Part shown: positions 32,571 to 44,604 of the stretch, one piece after another
Position numbering within the stretch: position 1 is the first letter of the stretch
Layout of the letters: every line of letters begins with the position of its first letter
Source: Artemisia argyi
Lineage: Eukaryota; Streptophyta; Magnoliopsida; Asterales; Asteraceae
Assembly: GCA_030686995.1 (NCBI GenBank)
Contig: CM060709.1
Location: 19,559,360-19,623,359, forward strand
DNA: 64,000 nucleotides
Direction of reading: 5' to 3'
Program-made: the position numbers and the translations under genes
The notes under the pieces: model-generated
Told to the model about the DNA's origin: nothing
Databases searched by the model: none
What the model saw: only the letters and a program-made list of their open reading frames with translations

Positions 32571-33655
32571 TCACAATTGATATTCTTAATATCACAAGTG
32601 ATTTTCTTTGATATTCAAAATATCACTTGTGATATTAATAATATTAATTGTGATATTCAAAAACGTATGAAAACGAAAGAAAACGTATGAAAACGAACAA
32701 AAACAGAAGAAAACGTAAGAAAGTGAAAAAACGTGAATTAAAAAAATGTGAAAATCACTTATAATATTCTGAATAACACTTGTAATTATCTAAATATCAC
32801 TTTTGATATTCAGAATATCACTTGTGATTTTCATGTTACAAAACATTAGTTGAACATCACTTGTGATATTCGGAATATCACTTGTGATTTTCTGAATATC
32901 ACTTGTGATTTTCTGAATATCACAAGTGATTTTCATAATTTTCAACTAATGTTTTGTAACATGAAAATCACAAGTGATAATCTGAATGTCAGAAGTGATA
33001 TTCAGAAAATTACAAGTGATATTCATGTTACAAAACGTTAGTTGAAAATCACGTGTGATATTTAGAATATCACTTGTGATTTTCATGTTACAAAATATTA
33101 GTTGAAAATCACTTGTGATATTCGGAATATCACTTGTAATATTTAAAATATCACTTGTGATTTTTTGAATATCACTTGTGAATTTCATGTTACAGAACAA
33201 TTGTTGAAAATCACTTGTGATATTCAGAATATCACTTGTGATATTCAGAGTGATATTTAAAATATCACTTTTGAAAAAACGTGAATTAAAAAAAGCGTGA
33301 AATCACTTGTAATATTCTGAATATCACTTGTGATTTATATTCAGAATATCACTTTTGATATTCAGAATATCACTTGCGATATTCTGAATATCACTTGCGA
33401 TTTTCATGTCACAGAACATTTGTTGAAAATCACTTGTGATATTCAGAATATCACTTGCGATATTCAGATATCACTTGCAATATTTTGAATATCACTTGCG
33501 ATATTCTGAATATCACTTGTGATTTTCATGTTACAAAATTTTAAAAATCACTTGTGATATTCAGAATATCGCGAGTGATATTCAATATCACTCACGATAT
33601 TCTGAATATCACAAGTGATATTCTGATAATCACAGTATATCACTTGTGATATTCA
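32571..33655. repeat. Central palindromic array of foldback element
   Basis: Tens of ATATCACTTGTGATATTC or inverted ATCACAAGTGATATTC units, each itself nearly palindromic. Recurrent longer units contain TTTCATGTTACAAAACATTAG or its inverse, around a mirror point near 32940. Confidence 0.9.
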
Positions 33656-34330
33656 GAAAGGTATGAAAACGTTTAAAAACATTTAAAAACGAACTAAAAT
33701 GAATGAAAACGGACGAAAACGTTTAAAAACGGACGAAAATGAATGAAAACAGATTGAAACCATATGAAAACGTATAAAAATGGACGAAAACGTATAAAAA
33801 TGGGAAAAAAACGTATGAAAACGGACGAAAACATATGAAAACGGACGAAAACGTATGAAAATAGAAGAAAACGTAAGAAAACGGATGAATATATATGAAA
33901 ACGGACGAAAACGTATGAAAACGGGCGAAAACGTATGAAAAAAAATTCAAAAACAGATGAAAACGTAAGAAAATGGACGAATGTATATATATGAAAACGG
34001 ACGAAAACGTATAAAAACGGGTGAAAACGTAAGAAAACAGACAAAAACGTACGAAAAAAATTCGAAAACAGATGAAAACGTAAGAAAACGGACGAAAACG
34101 TATAAAAACGGACGAAAACGTATTAAAATGGACGAAACGTATGAAAACGGGTGAAAACGTAAGAAAATAAACGAAAACGTATGAAAACGAGCGAAAACGT
34201 AAGAAAACAGACGAAAACGTATGAAAACGGACGAAAATGTATGAAAACGAACGAAAACGTAAGAAACCTGACGAAAACGTAAAAAACCGACGAATATGTA
34301 TGAAAAACGAAAAAACGTAAAAAAACGCAA
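33656..34330. repeat. Right arm of foldback element: A-rich about 20-bp tandem repeat
   Basis: Monomers of the type ATGAAAACGGACGAAAACGT, complementary to the left-arm monomers, followed by an A-rich tail and the terminal inverted repeat. Confidence 0.9.
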
Positions 34331-34600
34331 AAAAGAAAATAAAAAATAAAAAAAATTGAATTATAGAAAAAACGTGAAGTTAGAGAAAAAAAAAGAATAA
34401 AAAAAGAAAGAAAAGAAAAAAGGAAAAAAAAAATAAATAAGATAGACAAAAAGGACAAGAAAAAAAACATGGACTTAGGTTGTCTTATTAAATATTAGGT
34501 TAATCCCCACCATTAGATCAAACTAGATGGATGGTGGGGATTTGTCCCTTAGTTTGTAACAAAAACTTAGTATGTAAAATAACTCACCTCTACTGAATAC

Positions 34601-35186
34601 AACGATACACTATGGAGGTATGGGCCGGCCCACCAGGCTTTCCAAAGCTCAGTATACGGTAAGGGTGTAATAAACCGAATACGCCAAAAAATAGAGATTA
34701 CCTTATTAACCTTAGATCTTAATCAAAATAATAAGAAATTACGTGACTGAATTTGGCATTTTATTTGCTTCATGTTTCTTCCTCTTCAGATTACCCAGTT
34801 CTTGTAAATATGATTCTAATTCCAACATTATATAAAACATAATAAGAACATCATTTGGTCCATGTATTGAGATTTAGGACAAGAATAAGATAAAAACAAC
34901 TTTAAACATGGCCTTGCAAAAATGGAATAAATCTATTTATTTTATATATGAATTACCAAAATCATTTATTTAACATTCAATTGTCAGTTTGGATATCCAT
35001 GTGAATTTACGAAGTTTTCCAAGGATATTATCGTAATTATAATTTTTACAAGGATATTGATGTAATATTCAAGATTTTCAAGGATATAGATAAAATTCTC
35101 CCTAGAAATTAATTACGGGGTATATATCTATGAAACTTCATAGAATTGTAGGTTGTAGTCTCTGTGAATTTAGTTGCAAGTCATTC

Positions 35187-35230
<44 letters not shown>

Positions 35231-35927
35231 TTTAAGCAGTTTTAAAGTAAGTTAAGGGTATGCTTTGAAAGTTCTATTTTTCTTTTTCAAACTATACATT
35301 AAACTTCAACTATTTGTTGTAAAATTGTACGTATGTAAACATATCAATATTGAGTTTGTTTTATTCGTAATTCAGATGCCTAAGACAAATGAAGGATCTA
35401 GATTACAATTTTTAGCTATATAACAAAAATGATTATCTGGGTCAACAAAGAAACGGGCGGCGTTTGAAAACCTTAAGACGAATGAAGGATCTAGATTACA
35501 ATTTTTAACTATATAACAAAAAAAGTTATGGGTAAGAGAGTAAGTCACTATACCAAAGGAAAAGTGGCTCAAAGACAGCCACAAATACCCACCAACCCAA
35601 TCCAATCCCATATTTTAACCTTAAATCCACCGTTGAAAATGGAGTCGTACGTCCACTAACAGGAAACATGCCCCGACCCGTTTTTGTGTTATCTCCGGCA
35701 AACCGGAGATATGTGAGAGACATGTGAGAGGGAACCAACCATTTTCGGACCCGGGTTTAGACACGCAGGCCGCTTTGGGCCGCAAAGAAAAATAAATGGG
35801 TAAATCCTTCAAACCGGGCCTTCCAAGTAATAAACCCAAAGCTAAACCCAAAAGAACTGAAACACTGTTCATCGAGTAGAACTGTTCAACGGGAAGACGC
35901 CTTTTATACTATAGTTGTAACGAGCAA
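34601..35927. other. Spacer, no gene recognised
   Basis: It holds a poly(A) run at 35188-35228 preceded by GTTGCAAGTCATTCC, probably a retroposon tail. A near-tandem duplication contains GAAGGATCTAGATTACAATT (about 35389 and 35484). A GC-richer stretch lies at 35640-35900. Frames in it are short and show no domain. Confidence 0.5.
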
Positions 35928-37901
35928 GTTAGCCCGCGCGTTGCTGCGTGGATGCTTTATCGATGTATAAAACAATTGTGATAATATATATATAAAAAAA
36001 TAACCAAAGAAACAACCCCATTTGTCATTCAGATCATCAAATAGAGAACATTTCTGTAATACTACGTATGATACAACAAAATGGTAAACTGGTAAACTGA
36101 ATACGGTCATTACAGACAACAAATTTCTATCAAAGATTAATCTCGCATCTCTCAGCAAAAAAGTTACCAATGATCAATTGGTCTTGCGGCAATTTATGCA
36201 ATACTGCTGTATCAGCACCTTCTCCTCCTTCCTGCATTGCTGATGTTTGGTCTTCGGTAACCAAACAAAGGTTTCACCCTCTAATTTGGATTCTGACCTC
36301 CTCCACTTGTTTCACCAAAGACATGTTTTAGATTTTGAAATTGTTGTACAAATGGAGTTAATACCGCATGAGGTTCAATCCCTGCATCAACCATCTCTAT
36401 TTCCTTTTGTATTACATGAATCAAAGATAACGCTATTATTGGATGCTAACCTTTTTCTAACAATATAGAATAACCATAAGGTGTAATGCAGCAGCCGCCA
36501 AGAGGACCACCAAATGCTGGTCAAGAATACAAAATAGCAAAGGTTAAAATAGTAAGCTAGTACCAAGAGATGGAACAATCAATATTGTGAATGATAATAA
36601 AAATATAGATTTCCATGTTCATTAATAGCTAGTAGAGCTGACCAGCATCAAATCGAGCTGAGCTTAGAATTATGTAAGGGTTAAGTTTTCTTACAACTGA
36701 GATCAGATCCCACACAACAATATAATCCGCATCGCGACAGTTACCATTCTCCCATGGAACATTTATATTATACACTAAACCTGGTCCTTCGCCCATGTGA
36801 TCACCCCAGGATAAAAATTCCCATTCTCATGTCGGCATTTTTTTCACAATATAAACAATAAGCATAATCGGAAATCATGTGATATGCAGAAGAAATTACG
36901 TGATTTACCTATAACACTATAAGACTCCACCAAATACAGTGAAATAACATGTTACCTCTTGCAAGCACTTTTCAAAAAACACACATACACAATAGACATA
37001 CCAGTTATTTGCATATCTTTCTGGAGCATTGTTGGCTGACAATAATTCTAACACATATATAACATAGAATTCTCCTCTCGAAGATCCCATATATAACATA
37101 GAATTGCGACATATTCACATACCGGAACCTCCTTTCCACCAAGTTCCCAACATGGCCACCTTCTAGGTCGAGTAACCCTAGCTCGGGGCATTGCAGGCCG
37201 ATGTGATGGACCAATGTTGACATTCCAGTAAGTGAATCGGCAAATACACAATCAATATAAGGTCTACGTCCTATCTTATTATCCTGGAAATAAAGGATAA
37301 CACATACGTTGGCACAGAAGGAAACAAATCTGGTTCATCAATCATCCATACACGGTTTCCAGAACTGTCGGACCGCACAGCCGTTCGGTAACAGTTGAGG
37401 ACACAGGGTATATCAGCCTACGATGGATTACCTGAAGTCCCAACATCAGTGGGCGCATCCGTGTTTAGAAAAGTTTTTAACCTGTAACAATAAAAAAATT
37501 ATTAGGCAAAATAACTAATTGGTTAATGTAGAAATGAGAAACATGTATTGTACATGTTTGCAATCGTAAGCTGAAAACGTACCACCATACATCTGGTCAT
37601 GCTGCCTCTTACGCGTAGTGTTCCCCTGCAAGTCCAAAGCCACATTTGTGAGCTACAGGAAGACACCAATGCATTGGCATTTCAAAACCTTTGTGAAACA
37701 GTACCAGTATGAGATCCTTGTGATTGTTGCCGTCCATATTGTCCCACACCATCATTAACTTCATTGACACATAACATGCTATCAATATATTCTGTAACGG
37801 GAGGTTGACTGACCCTTGGGCTAGAAGTTGCAAGCGCCTGTGGTGAACCTACATTCACATTACAATAAATGGATTAGCAAACTTGCATTCAATAGCCTTA
37901 T

Positions 37902-37960
<59 letters not shown>

Positions 37961-40830
37961 CGCACACTAACACAACAAGATACAAACCCGGTTCATCAAT
38001 CATCCCTACACCATGGCCATAATTTTGAGGATGGAGAGGACCTTGATTCCAACCGGTGACATGGATTCCTGTAACGATACAGAAGGGTTCTATTAGAAAT
38101 AGTGTGCGCTATTGTTATTGACAAATCAGGAACATGTATTGTATACATGTGCAACCCTCAGCTGCAAACAGGGGCGTAACAACTTTTAAAGGAAAGGAGG
38201 GAAAGGCCCCAAATAATGTTAAACATAAGCTTCTTCATTCACCTCTGTGTTATACTATTAGGATATCCTAGCGAAAGGATGACCCCAGAAGCATGTAAAT
38301 AATATATATGTACCATTGGAACTTACACGTCAACTTCGTTGAATGTAGTCAGCAAAGCAAAGGTGTTTTGACAATCTTTCGGGCATGTACCACCGTGGTT
38401 TATTGATCAGTTAACTTGCATTCAAGCAAGAAAACCGACATGAGTCATTTGATATAACTTAACTTTATACTTATTAGCTAATATTGAATCTGGAATCATA
38501 CCCAAGTAGTTGCATCTGCTAGGAAATGAATTTGCGCCTTGATATCTGTATGTCTACGCAAAATTCAGCAGCCAAAGAATGGTACATCTATAGACAGCAT
38601 AGCAGTCAAACTTTACTGTAGTTTGGCTATAATAAAATTACCTCTTTACCTGCTATGCATAGGTTTTCTGTTTTATTTGTGAAGATGCTGAAAATCTTTA
38701 AGAACCTCCCCTTTTGTTGTTGAGTTTCTTTACATCCATCTGTAAACAAATAAGAAAAATAATAGTATCAAACGAGGAGGCAATAATCACCTATCTCTGC
38801 GCTGAGTCAAGTATCCAATTTATTTGCATATCATATATCAGTTTTATAGGTCCTGCTTTATACCTATCTCCGCGCTAAGTCGCTGCATCTATGAAATCAA
38901 CACATTCGCCCCAATCATTTTCTGCTTAGCCTCGCGGCCATACATTGGAAGTTGCCTAATATTTAGATCATCATCATATCCTGCATATTTTTTAAATTTA
39001 AATTAACTCATAAGGATACAAAATAAGTTGGACCAACTATTAGAAGCACATGATAGTAAGAAGCACAAGATATTAAGCTTGATACCATTGTCATGGTTTT
39101 TAGTTTCCTCGGCTTAGCCAAAGCTTGTCCACTACGCGTACCAGTGAAAGCTGAATACCATCTGCCAATGTTGTCCTATCCAACCTGTAACATTTCAATT
39201 GTATGACCAAAACAATATCAAAATATTTTCTCATGAAAAATGATTTAAAAAAGGTATACATTGTGAATGGTTTACACCTGGTGCTCAATATCTTACATGT
39301 CGGAAGTGATGGTTGAAACATCACTGGATTCAATTTGTTTAAAAACTTGACAAATAACAAAATGTTTATCAGTTGCCACACCTATTGTAGCTGATAACAA
39401 TCGAATCAATAATCCCATACCAGTTGCCCACATTACTAATCATAACAACAAATAACCTGCTATCGCACCCGCTTGTAAATCGCCTTCTAGATTACCTGGA
39501 TCAACAAATGCAATGCTAATTACAATCTTACACTTAAGTGAATGAGTCATCTACTGTGATCCGAATAACGACATATTAAGTAACAAAAAAAAATGCATTG
39601 CATTGTACGACATTACGTTAGTTAATTCTGTTACACAATAATACATTAACCATAAAAGACCTAAATTTTTTTAAGCAACTGATATTTAGGGTTCACAGCC
39701 TTAGTTGAAACTAAAAAGCCAATTAAGCTCTATTAACTTAAGCTTATAAGCCATAATACATTATCTCTAACCCACCATACATAAACACAAATGTCCACAT
39801 ATTAAATGCAAAAACCATCTATAATCTATAAACACTAATAAATCTAATTTCATTATTTCAATATCTTATTTCTATTCTGAAACACATATCAACATCTCAT
39901 TCTCAGTTTAATAATAGAAAAGTAAAAGCACAATGAGCAATACTTAAAAGTCAACAACTTCAGTCACATACTATAATCAAAACATGGATTTTCATATACA
40001 AACCCCAAAAACTGTTCAAAACTACAATCAAGATCTGTTCATATAGAAACCCCTAATTTGGTAAGAACCCTAAAATTTAAATGAAAACCTAATTCTTATG
40101 AACCATTTAAGAGAAGAAAAAAACCCTAAATTAACACGAAACCGTAATTCCTTATGAATCATTTAAACAATAAATATGTTATCTAACTAACATCAAACCT
40201 GTGATTTATGATTTCCTTGTTGCAGTATTCGTATTTTTTCATCTCCATCTTGGAACCTAACATTTTCTGCATCTCGAATACTGGAATAAGATCGACAACA
40301 AACCCTAGAAAGTAACAATCATCATCAACTGCGTTTTTCCTTTCTTTTTTACCTTTGAGATTCTTCATCAGCTTTTGTTATCAATTTTTTTAGATGGAGA
40401 AGACTGAGAGAGAGAGAGAGAGAGGAGGAGGAAGGGTATGTGTGTGTTTTCTGTTTGCGTTTGTGATTTGTTTATTATGGATGGATCTAGAATTTGTGTG
40501 TGGGAGAGGGAGTAATATTATACCGGCAACTGTAGATGTACAGGGAGCTCACTCACACATGTCTGTTGCCTTTGAATTTTTTACCAGGTTTGGTGTATTA
40601 CCAGGGTGATTAATGACTTTAAGCAACGAACAATCTAACTCCCAAAGTTTCTCAGCCAATGGGCTGCTGCCAAGCCCACACCTCATTACTGCTGGGTCTA
40701 AAAAATTGCATAATGAAACCTTTAACCAAATGGAACCAATAGCAAGCAAGTTTAATGGTTAACAAAAAAAAAATTGCAACATAATTAATGTCACAACATT
40801 TTTCTCTATTAGTATATAGTATAATGGTCC
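35928..40830 (-). other. Obscure region with minus-strand coding scraps, possibly a degenerate transposon
   Basis: The left part has a GC hairpin-like GCCCGCGCGTTGCTGCGTGG (35931-35950) of the kind found near Helitron 3' ends. The right end (near 40800-40830) reads on the minus strand TTATACTATATACTAATAGA, AT-rich as at Helitron 5' ends. Between them, short minus-strand segments look exon-like: 40183-40368 (start MKNLKGKKERK, donor-like CAG/GTTTG), 37988-38069 (GIHVTGWNQGPLHPQNYGHG, preceded by AG and followed by GT), about 37660-37858 (PPVTEYIDSMLCVNEVNDGV), about 37560-37625 (NTTRKRQHDQMYGG) and about 37100-37250 (HHIGLQCPELGLLDLEGGH). The motif MIDEP occurs twice. I recognise no family. 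It could be a decayed Helitron, a captured gene or a real multi-exon gene. A (AAT)n lies at 37903-37960 and a (GA)n at 40407-40427. Confidence 0.3.
37903..37960. repeat. (AAT)n microsatellite
   Basis: About 19 uninterrupted AAT units within the obscure 36-41 kb region. Confidence 0.95.
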
Positions 40831-41540
40831 TAAGGTTAATGTGTTCACATCTGATTCAAAGACTCGTTTTTTTAGGTAACATGAGCAATAAAAACATCAT
40901 ACGTTACTTGTGACAAGCTAGGAGTCAAAAAAACTGAACTTGCAAGTACATTATATTCTCATTCTTGTGCTCTCCACTGTTCACTTATTTTATAAGGCAG
41001 TGACGTAATCAGGATGAGTCCCGAGACACCTATAGACACTTATGAACTTTATTTATTATTATTATTATTTTTTTTAATGCACCCAGTCTCTAAAAGTTGT
41101 GTTTGTAGTCTTGTTTAGTTGATCCGAGATGCATCCGAGCATTTTGTGTCATACTTCTCTAGTATAAGGTATCACGCTTTATTATATACCACTGGTTTAA
41201 AATTATCTAAATTTGGAATCTCGGCTATACTAAAATCATTATCGAATAAAGAGTAAACAACATAGCTTTTTAAATTTATCTAAATCGGGAATCTCGGCGA
41301 TACTAAAACCATTATCTAATAAAGAGTGAACAACATAGCTTACGTAGTTACGTGTATATATTGCTTACGTTATTCTTCATATGAATATATGATGCCATAA
41401 CAAGTGGTTCGCTAATGATGGTTATAAAAAATGCTATATTTATCGACGTTTCGTTATCTTGTTGCATGTACCAAACATTTGCAAAACTTAGATAAGTAAC
41501 AACACCAAATAAGACAAACAACAAGCTATAAAACCAACTA
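40831..41540. other. Spacer, no gene recognised
   Basis: It contains a near-tandem duplicate of a TTTAAAATTATCTAAATTTG and ATCTCGGC-containing segment (41195-41262 and 41263-41335). Otherwise AT-rich and without coding signals. Confidence 0.5.
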
Positions 41541-41550
41541 AATGATTTGG

Positions 41551-41695
41551 TTCGGTCAACCCAAGAAACGAACCGAACCGAAAACCGAATATGAATTTGG
41601 TTCGGTTTGGTTCGGTTCTCGGGTTGACTTAAAAAGATTTTTTAACCGAATTAACCGAACCGAACTAACCGATAACCGAACCGATAAAAAACCCT
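41551..41695. mobile_element. 145-bp GGTTCGGTT-type short element with 10-bp TSD
   Basis: Made of reiterated GGTTCGGTT and AACCGAACCG motifs. It is bracketed by ATGATTTGGT at 41541-41550 and 41696-41705. The paralogous spacer at 45345-45360 has this target once, so the insertion is real. The internal GGTTCGG/CCGAACC runs are mutually inverted. The class is unknown; a 9-11 bp duplication would fit a Mutator-type MITE. Confidence 0.65.
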
Positions 41696-41705
41696 ATGAT
41701 TTGGT

Positions 41706-42332
41706 ATCAAGTGTGGACTTCTTCAAATGAAATATTCAAATATATGTTTGGACCAGAGAGGTATGGGCTAAAACACTGGGCCTCAGCAGGGGTAACCAGA
41801 TTTCCAAAGCCCCTGTATATACAAAGTTCACTAAGAAAACTTTTTATCCAAGACTAAACATAACCAGTTTACGAGTCTCGAGTATAATATATACAAAGTC
41901 CAACAAATATACAATTAGTAATACTTTAGAGTTTTGATCGATCAATTGGTTATTGGTCAATCACCATTCTTCATTCTTTTGGGTTTTGTTAAAAGGTAAC
42001 ACTTCAACTTTACTGCATGTTATAATTTATAAATCATGTAATTGCTTACTAATTAACTAGTTATTAATTAAATTCTGATTTTTGGTTGGGATAAAACTTT
42101 ATTACTTTATGAGTAGGGGTTTCTTTTTTTTTTTTTTAATTAAATTTTTTTTTCAGGTTTAGCTTAAAATATAAATAGATATATCAAAGTATGATGATGA
42201 CCTTTTAGGTTGCAATATAAAAGTGGCATATGTTGCTAAAGTCCTCAATGTAGATTACAAGGAGATGATCATCAAGAATTTTTCTTCGAAAAATACTTGG
42301 AGCATTGCAATTTTCATAGAATAAAAGTTCTT

Positions 42333-42389
<57 letters not shown>

Positions 42390-43539
42390 AAAAGATATTA
42401 AAGCAACAAAAGGCTTAATTATGTTTGACTGAGATTGTTTGATTACGGATACTATGTGATCCTATCTAGTTTAGTTCTACACTGTTATATTGCATGAAGT
42501 TTATTTGAACATTATGACAAAGTAGAGAGTGAATTAGAGATCACCATTAAACGACAGATGAGATCAACGAGTGTCTATCCTATAAGCACAAGCGTTGAGT
42601 TATCCATCGAAGCTTTACTCTCATTTATGACTTATGAGCATGCCACCAGTTGTTTAGTATTACAAAAATCCAATGCCAAATTTTCTTCGTGCTTCTGCTT
42701 TAAGTGGAAAAATTCACAATCGATGCCACTTGATTAAGTAAAAACTACATGTCTTACCCAGTTTTGTTCTTAGTTCTTTGCACATTCAAGAAAATCGAAA
42801 AACTATGTATCTCAATAAAGATGGTTTATATGTCTATTTTTCACTGTGAGGCACACTCAAATATCATTTATTTTATTTATTTATTTATTTATTTTTATTT
42901 TTTTACATATATTTAAATTTTAGAGTTTTAACATAACTATGTACACATGATAGGTGAGGCAGCAACAAAGTGATGGAACGACTTTGATAAGCGCAATGTG
43001 AAGTGCATTAAGATAAAACTTTTCATCAAACAACAACAAAACAAAACAAAAAGTACAAAAACTCGCATAAAACATATACAAGTTGTGACACGAAAAGCAA
43101 CCACCCAGAATATGCGTTATCGCATCCAAGTTTATTATACATCAGTACTTCTAGCTGGTAAAGCAAACAATATCGAGATATAACTACCCCAACATTGTTT
43201 TATTTGTAAACGACCATACTTGATCCTTTATTTCTTTTTTTAAACATAAATTATTTGAAAACGTTTTGCTTCCCAAAAATTGAGGTGCAAGGCAAACGAG
43301 CAACAAGCTGCGCGGCTAGCCCTTTTTGAAATATTCAATCGGGAAATGTTGTTTTAGTAGTTTTCAGTCCTTGGTTCATTTTACCACATTATTTTGCATC
43401 TCAACTGTTTATGAAAACAATCATCTCCATAAAAAGGGTTTATCGGTTTACATTTCACTGTGACACAGATTCGATATCAACGTTTCTAACATTTCCATGT
43501 ACACATGACAGGTGAGGTGGCAACAAAACCGTGTAAGTT
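41706..43539. other. Duplicated array spacer upstream of copy 5
   Basis: The block from TGGACTTCTTCAAATGAAAT through AAGGTAACACTTCAACTTTA to the ATGATGATGACCTTTTAGGT-like stretch recurs at 44760-45060 and 45360-45850. It contains poly(A) at 42333-42385 after TTCTTC (absent from the paralogue near 45095, so inserted), a truncated F-box start at 42900-42986, and the normal upstream region of copy 5 (43330-43539). No intact gene. Confidence 0.6.
42900..42986 (+). pseudogene. Truncated F-box/LRR gene start (remnant 1)
   Basis: The conserved upstream block (GTACACATGATAGGTGAGGC) plus ATG at 42972 and codons for MERL, then an abrupt switch to unrelated sequence after GGAACGACTTTGATAAG. Only the first few codons are present. 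Confidence 0.7.
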
Positions 43540-44604
43540 ATGGAACCACTTGGAGAGGATGAGATCTTCTCCATTTTTGAAAGAATTCCCAACCGAAAAG
43601 ACAAAAAATCTTTTTCTAAAGTTTGCAAGAAATTCATGAAAGTTGCGTCTTTTCACATTGGGTCTTTAAAAAATCAGTTTCCTGATTTGTTATATGATAT
43701 GCTAATCGCATCCCCAAAAATGGGCTTTTTTCAATGTCGCAAACCACTGTCGAACAACCACATGAAACTGATAGCCGAGTCATGCCCCAATATCAAGATC
43801 CTAAATCTTTTTCATCCGCCGGGCCCTCGTCATGAGGTGGGTAAGTTGGAGTTTGATGATGTTGGCTTGCGTGCAATCGCAGAGGCTTGTAATCAATTGG
43901 TTTATGTGAATCTTGGTGGGAGGTTACACTTTAAGGACATAGGAATTGGTTCCCTAGTAAGATCATGCAAGAATTTAAGAAAATTAGCTTTGTCTAACTG
44001 TATAAATGTCACTGACAAATCATTGAAAATGATTGGAGAAGCAACTCGTTTAAAATATTTATGTTTGCGAGGTTGTAATCTGATTAGTGATTTGGGTTTG
44101 GAGTATTTGGCGGATGGGGTTGTAAAGTATTGTCTGACGACACTCAATCTATATAATTGTGATGGGATAACGGATAACGGGATTATCCACTTGCAGAAGT
44201 TGGTAAGTCTAAGAACCCTGGATTTGTCTAGGTGTGGGGCTAATATCACTGACCATGGCGTTGTGGCCCTATGTGAGCTCCCAAATCTTGAGATATTATA
44301 TTTGAATTTCTTGACCAATATAACGGACATTTCATTGCTTGAAATTGGTCGCAAGTGTTTGGAGGTGTCGATGTTAAGTTTGGAGGGTTGTGAGAGAATT
44401 ACTAGTGTTGGTTTACGTGCTTTATCTGGTCTTCATAGATTATCATATATCTTACGTTAGTCTCGTGTCCCAGACTTTCATGGGAAGAGGTTAAGTCAAC
44501 TGTTTTGGCCTGTCAAAATATGAGTTGGCTATATCTCAGTAAGAGCATAAAGACTCAGATGCCAGATCCAGGTTTTGAAGATTTTAGGATAAGATGGATA
44601 TGAC
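43540..44604 (+). pseudogene. F-box/LRR gene copy 5, frameshifted near the 3' end
   Basis: The ATG at 43540 starts MEPLGEDEIFSIFERIPNRK, with an F-box region like the intact copy followed by the full LRR series (GCNLISDLGLEYL, NCDGITDNGIIHL, NITDISLLEIGRKCLEV). At about 44448 TCATATATCTT replaces TCATATCTT, a 2-base insertion that ends the protein after 306 residues with LSYILR. The remaining family C-terminus (through the codons ending at the TGA 44602-44604) is still readable in another frame. A product missing only the last about 50 residues (one to two LRRs) might be made, so this copy may retain some function. The upstream G-box is mutated to CACATG. Confidence 0.85.

Larger units (their letters stand above)
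31189..34590. mobile_element. 3.4-kb foldback transposon built of short tandem repeats
   Basis: A perfect 10-bp target duplication TACTGAATAC (31179-31188 and 34591-34600) brackets the element. The ends are inverted: left GAGAAAAGTTCATTT, right (reverse complement) GAGGTGAGTTATTTT, and both reach GGACAAATCC exactly 43-52 bases in. Inverted similarity continues through ACCATCC and AACCTAAGTCCAT to about 130 bp. Inside, the left arm is a T-rich tandem array, the centre an ATATCACTTGTGAT palindromic array, and the right arm an A-rich array complementary in type to the left arm. A 9-11 bp duplication and G-starting ends point to the Mutator superfamily; the structure fits foldback elements. There is no transposase, so it is non-autonomous. 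Apparent long proteins here (repeated FxRF or NITSD motifs) are translations of the repeats. Confidence 0.85.

Noticed and set aside
32571..33655. CRISPR-like appearance of regularly spaced palindromic repeats
   Set aside because: Spacing is irregular, spacers are themselves repeat variants, there are no cas genes, and the DNA is a plant nuclear transposon interior.
31572..34470. Many overlapping long open frames with repeated FxRF/FSSVF or NITSD motifs on both strands
   Set aside because: They are translations of the short tandem repeats of the foldback element, open in several frames at once; no composition or domain of a real protein.
35931..35950. Calling a Helitron 3' end outright
   Set aside because: The hairpin-like GC motif is suggestive, but the preceding base is not the expected A and no CTRR end at the usual distance is certain, so it is listed only as a possibility.
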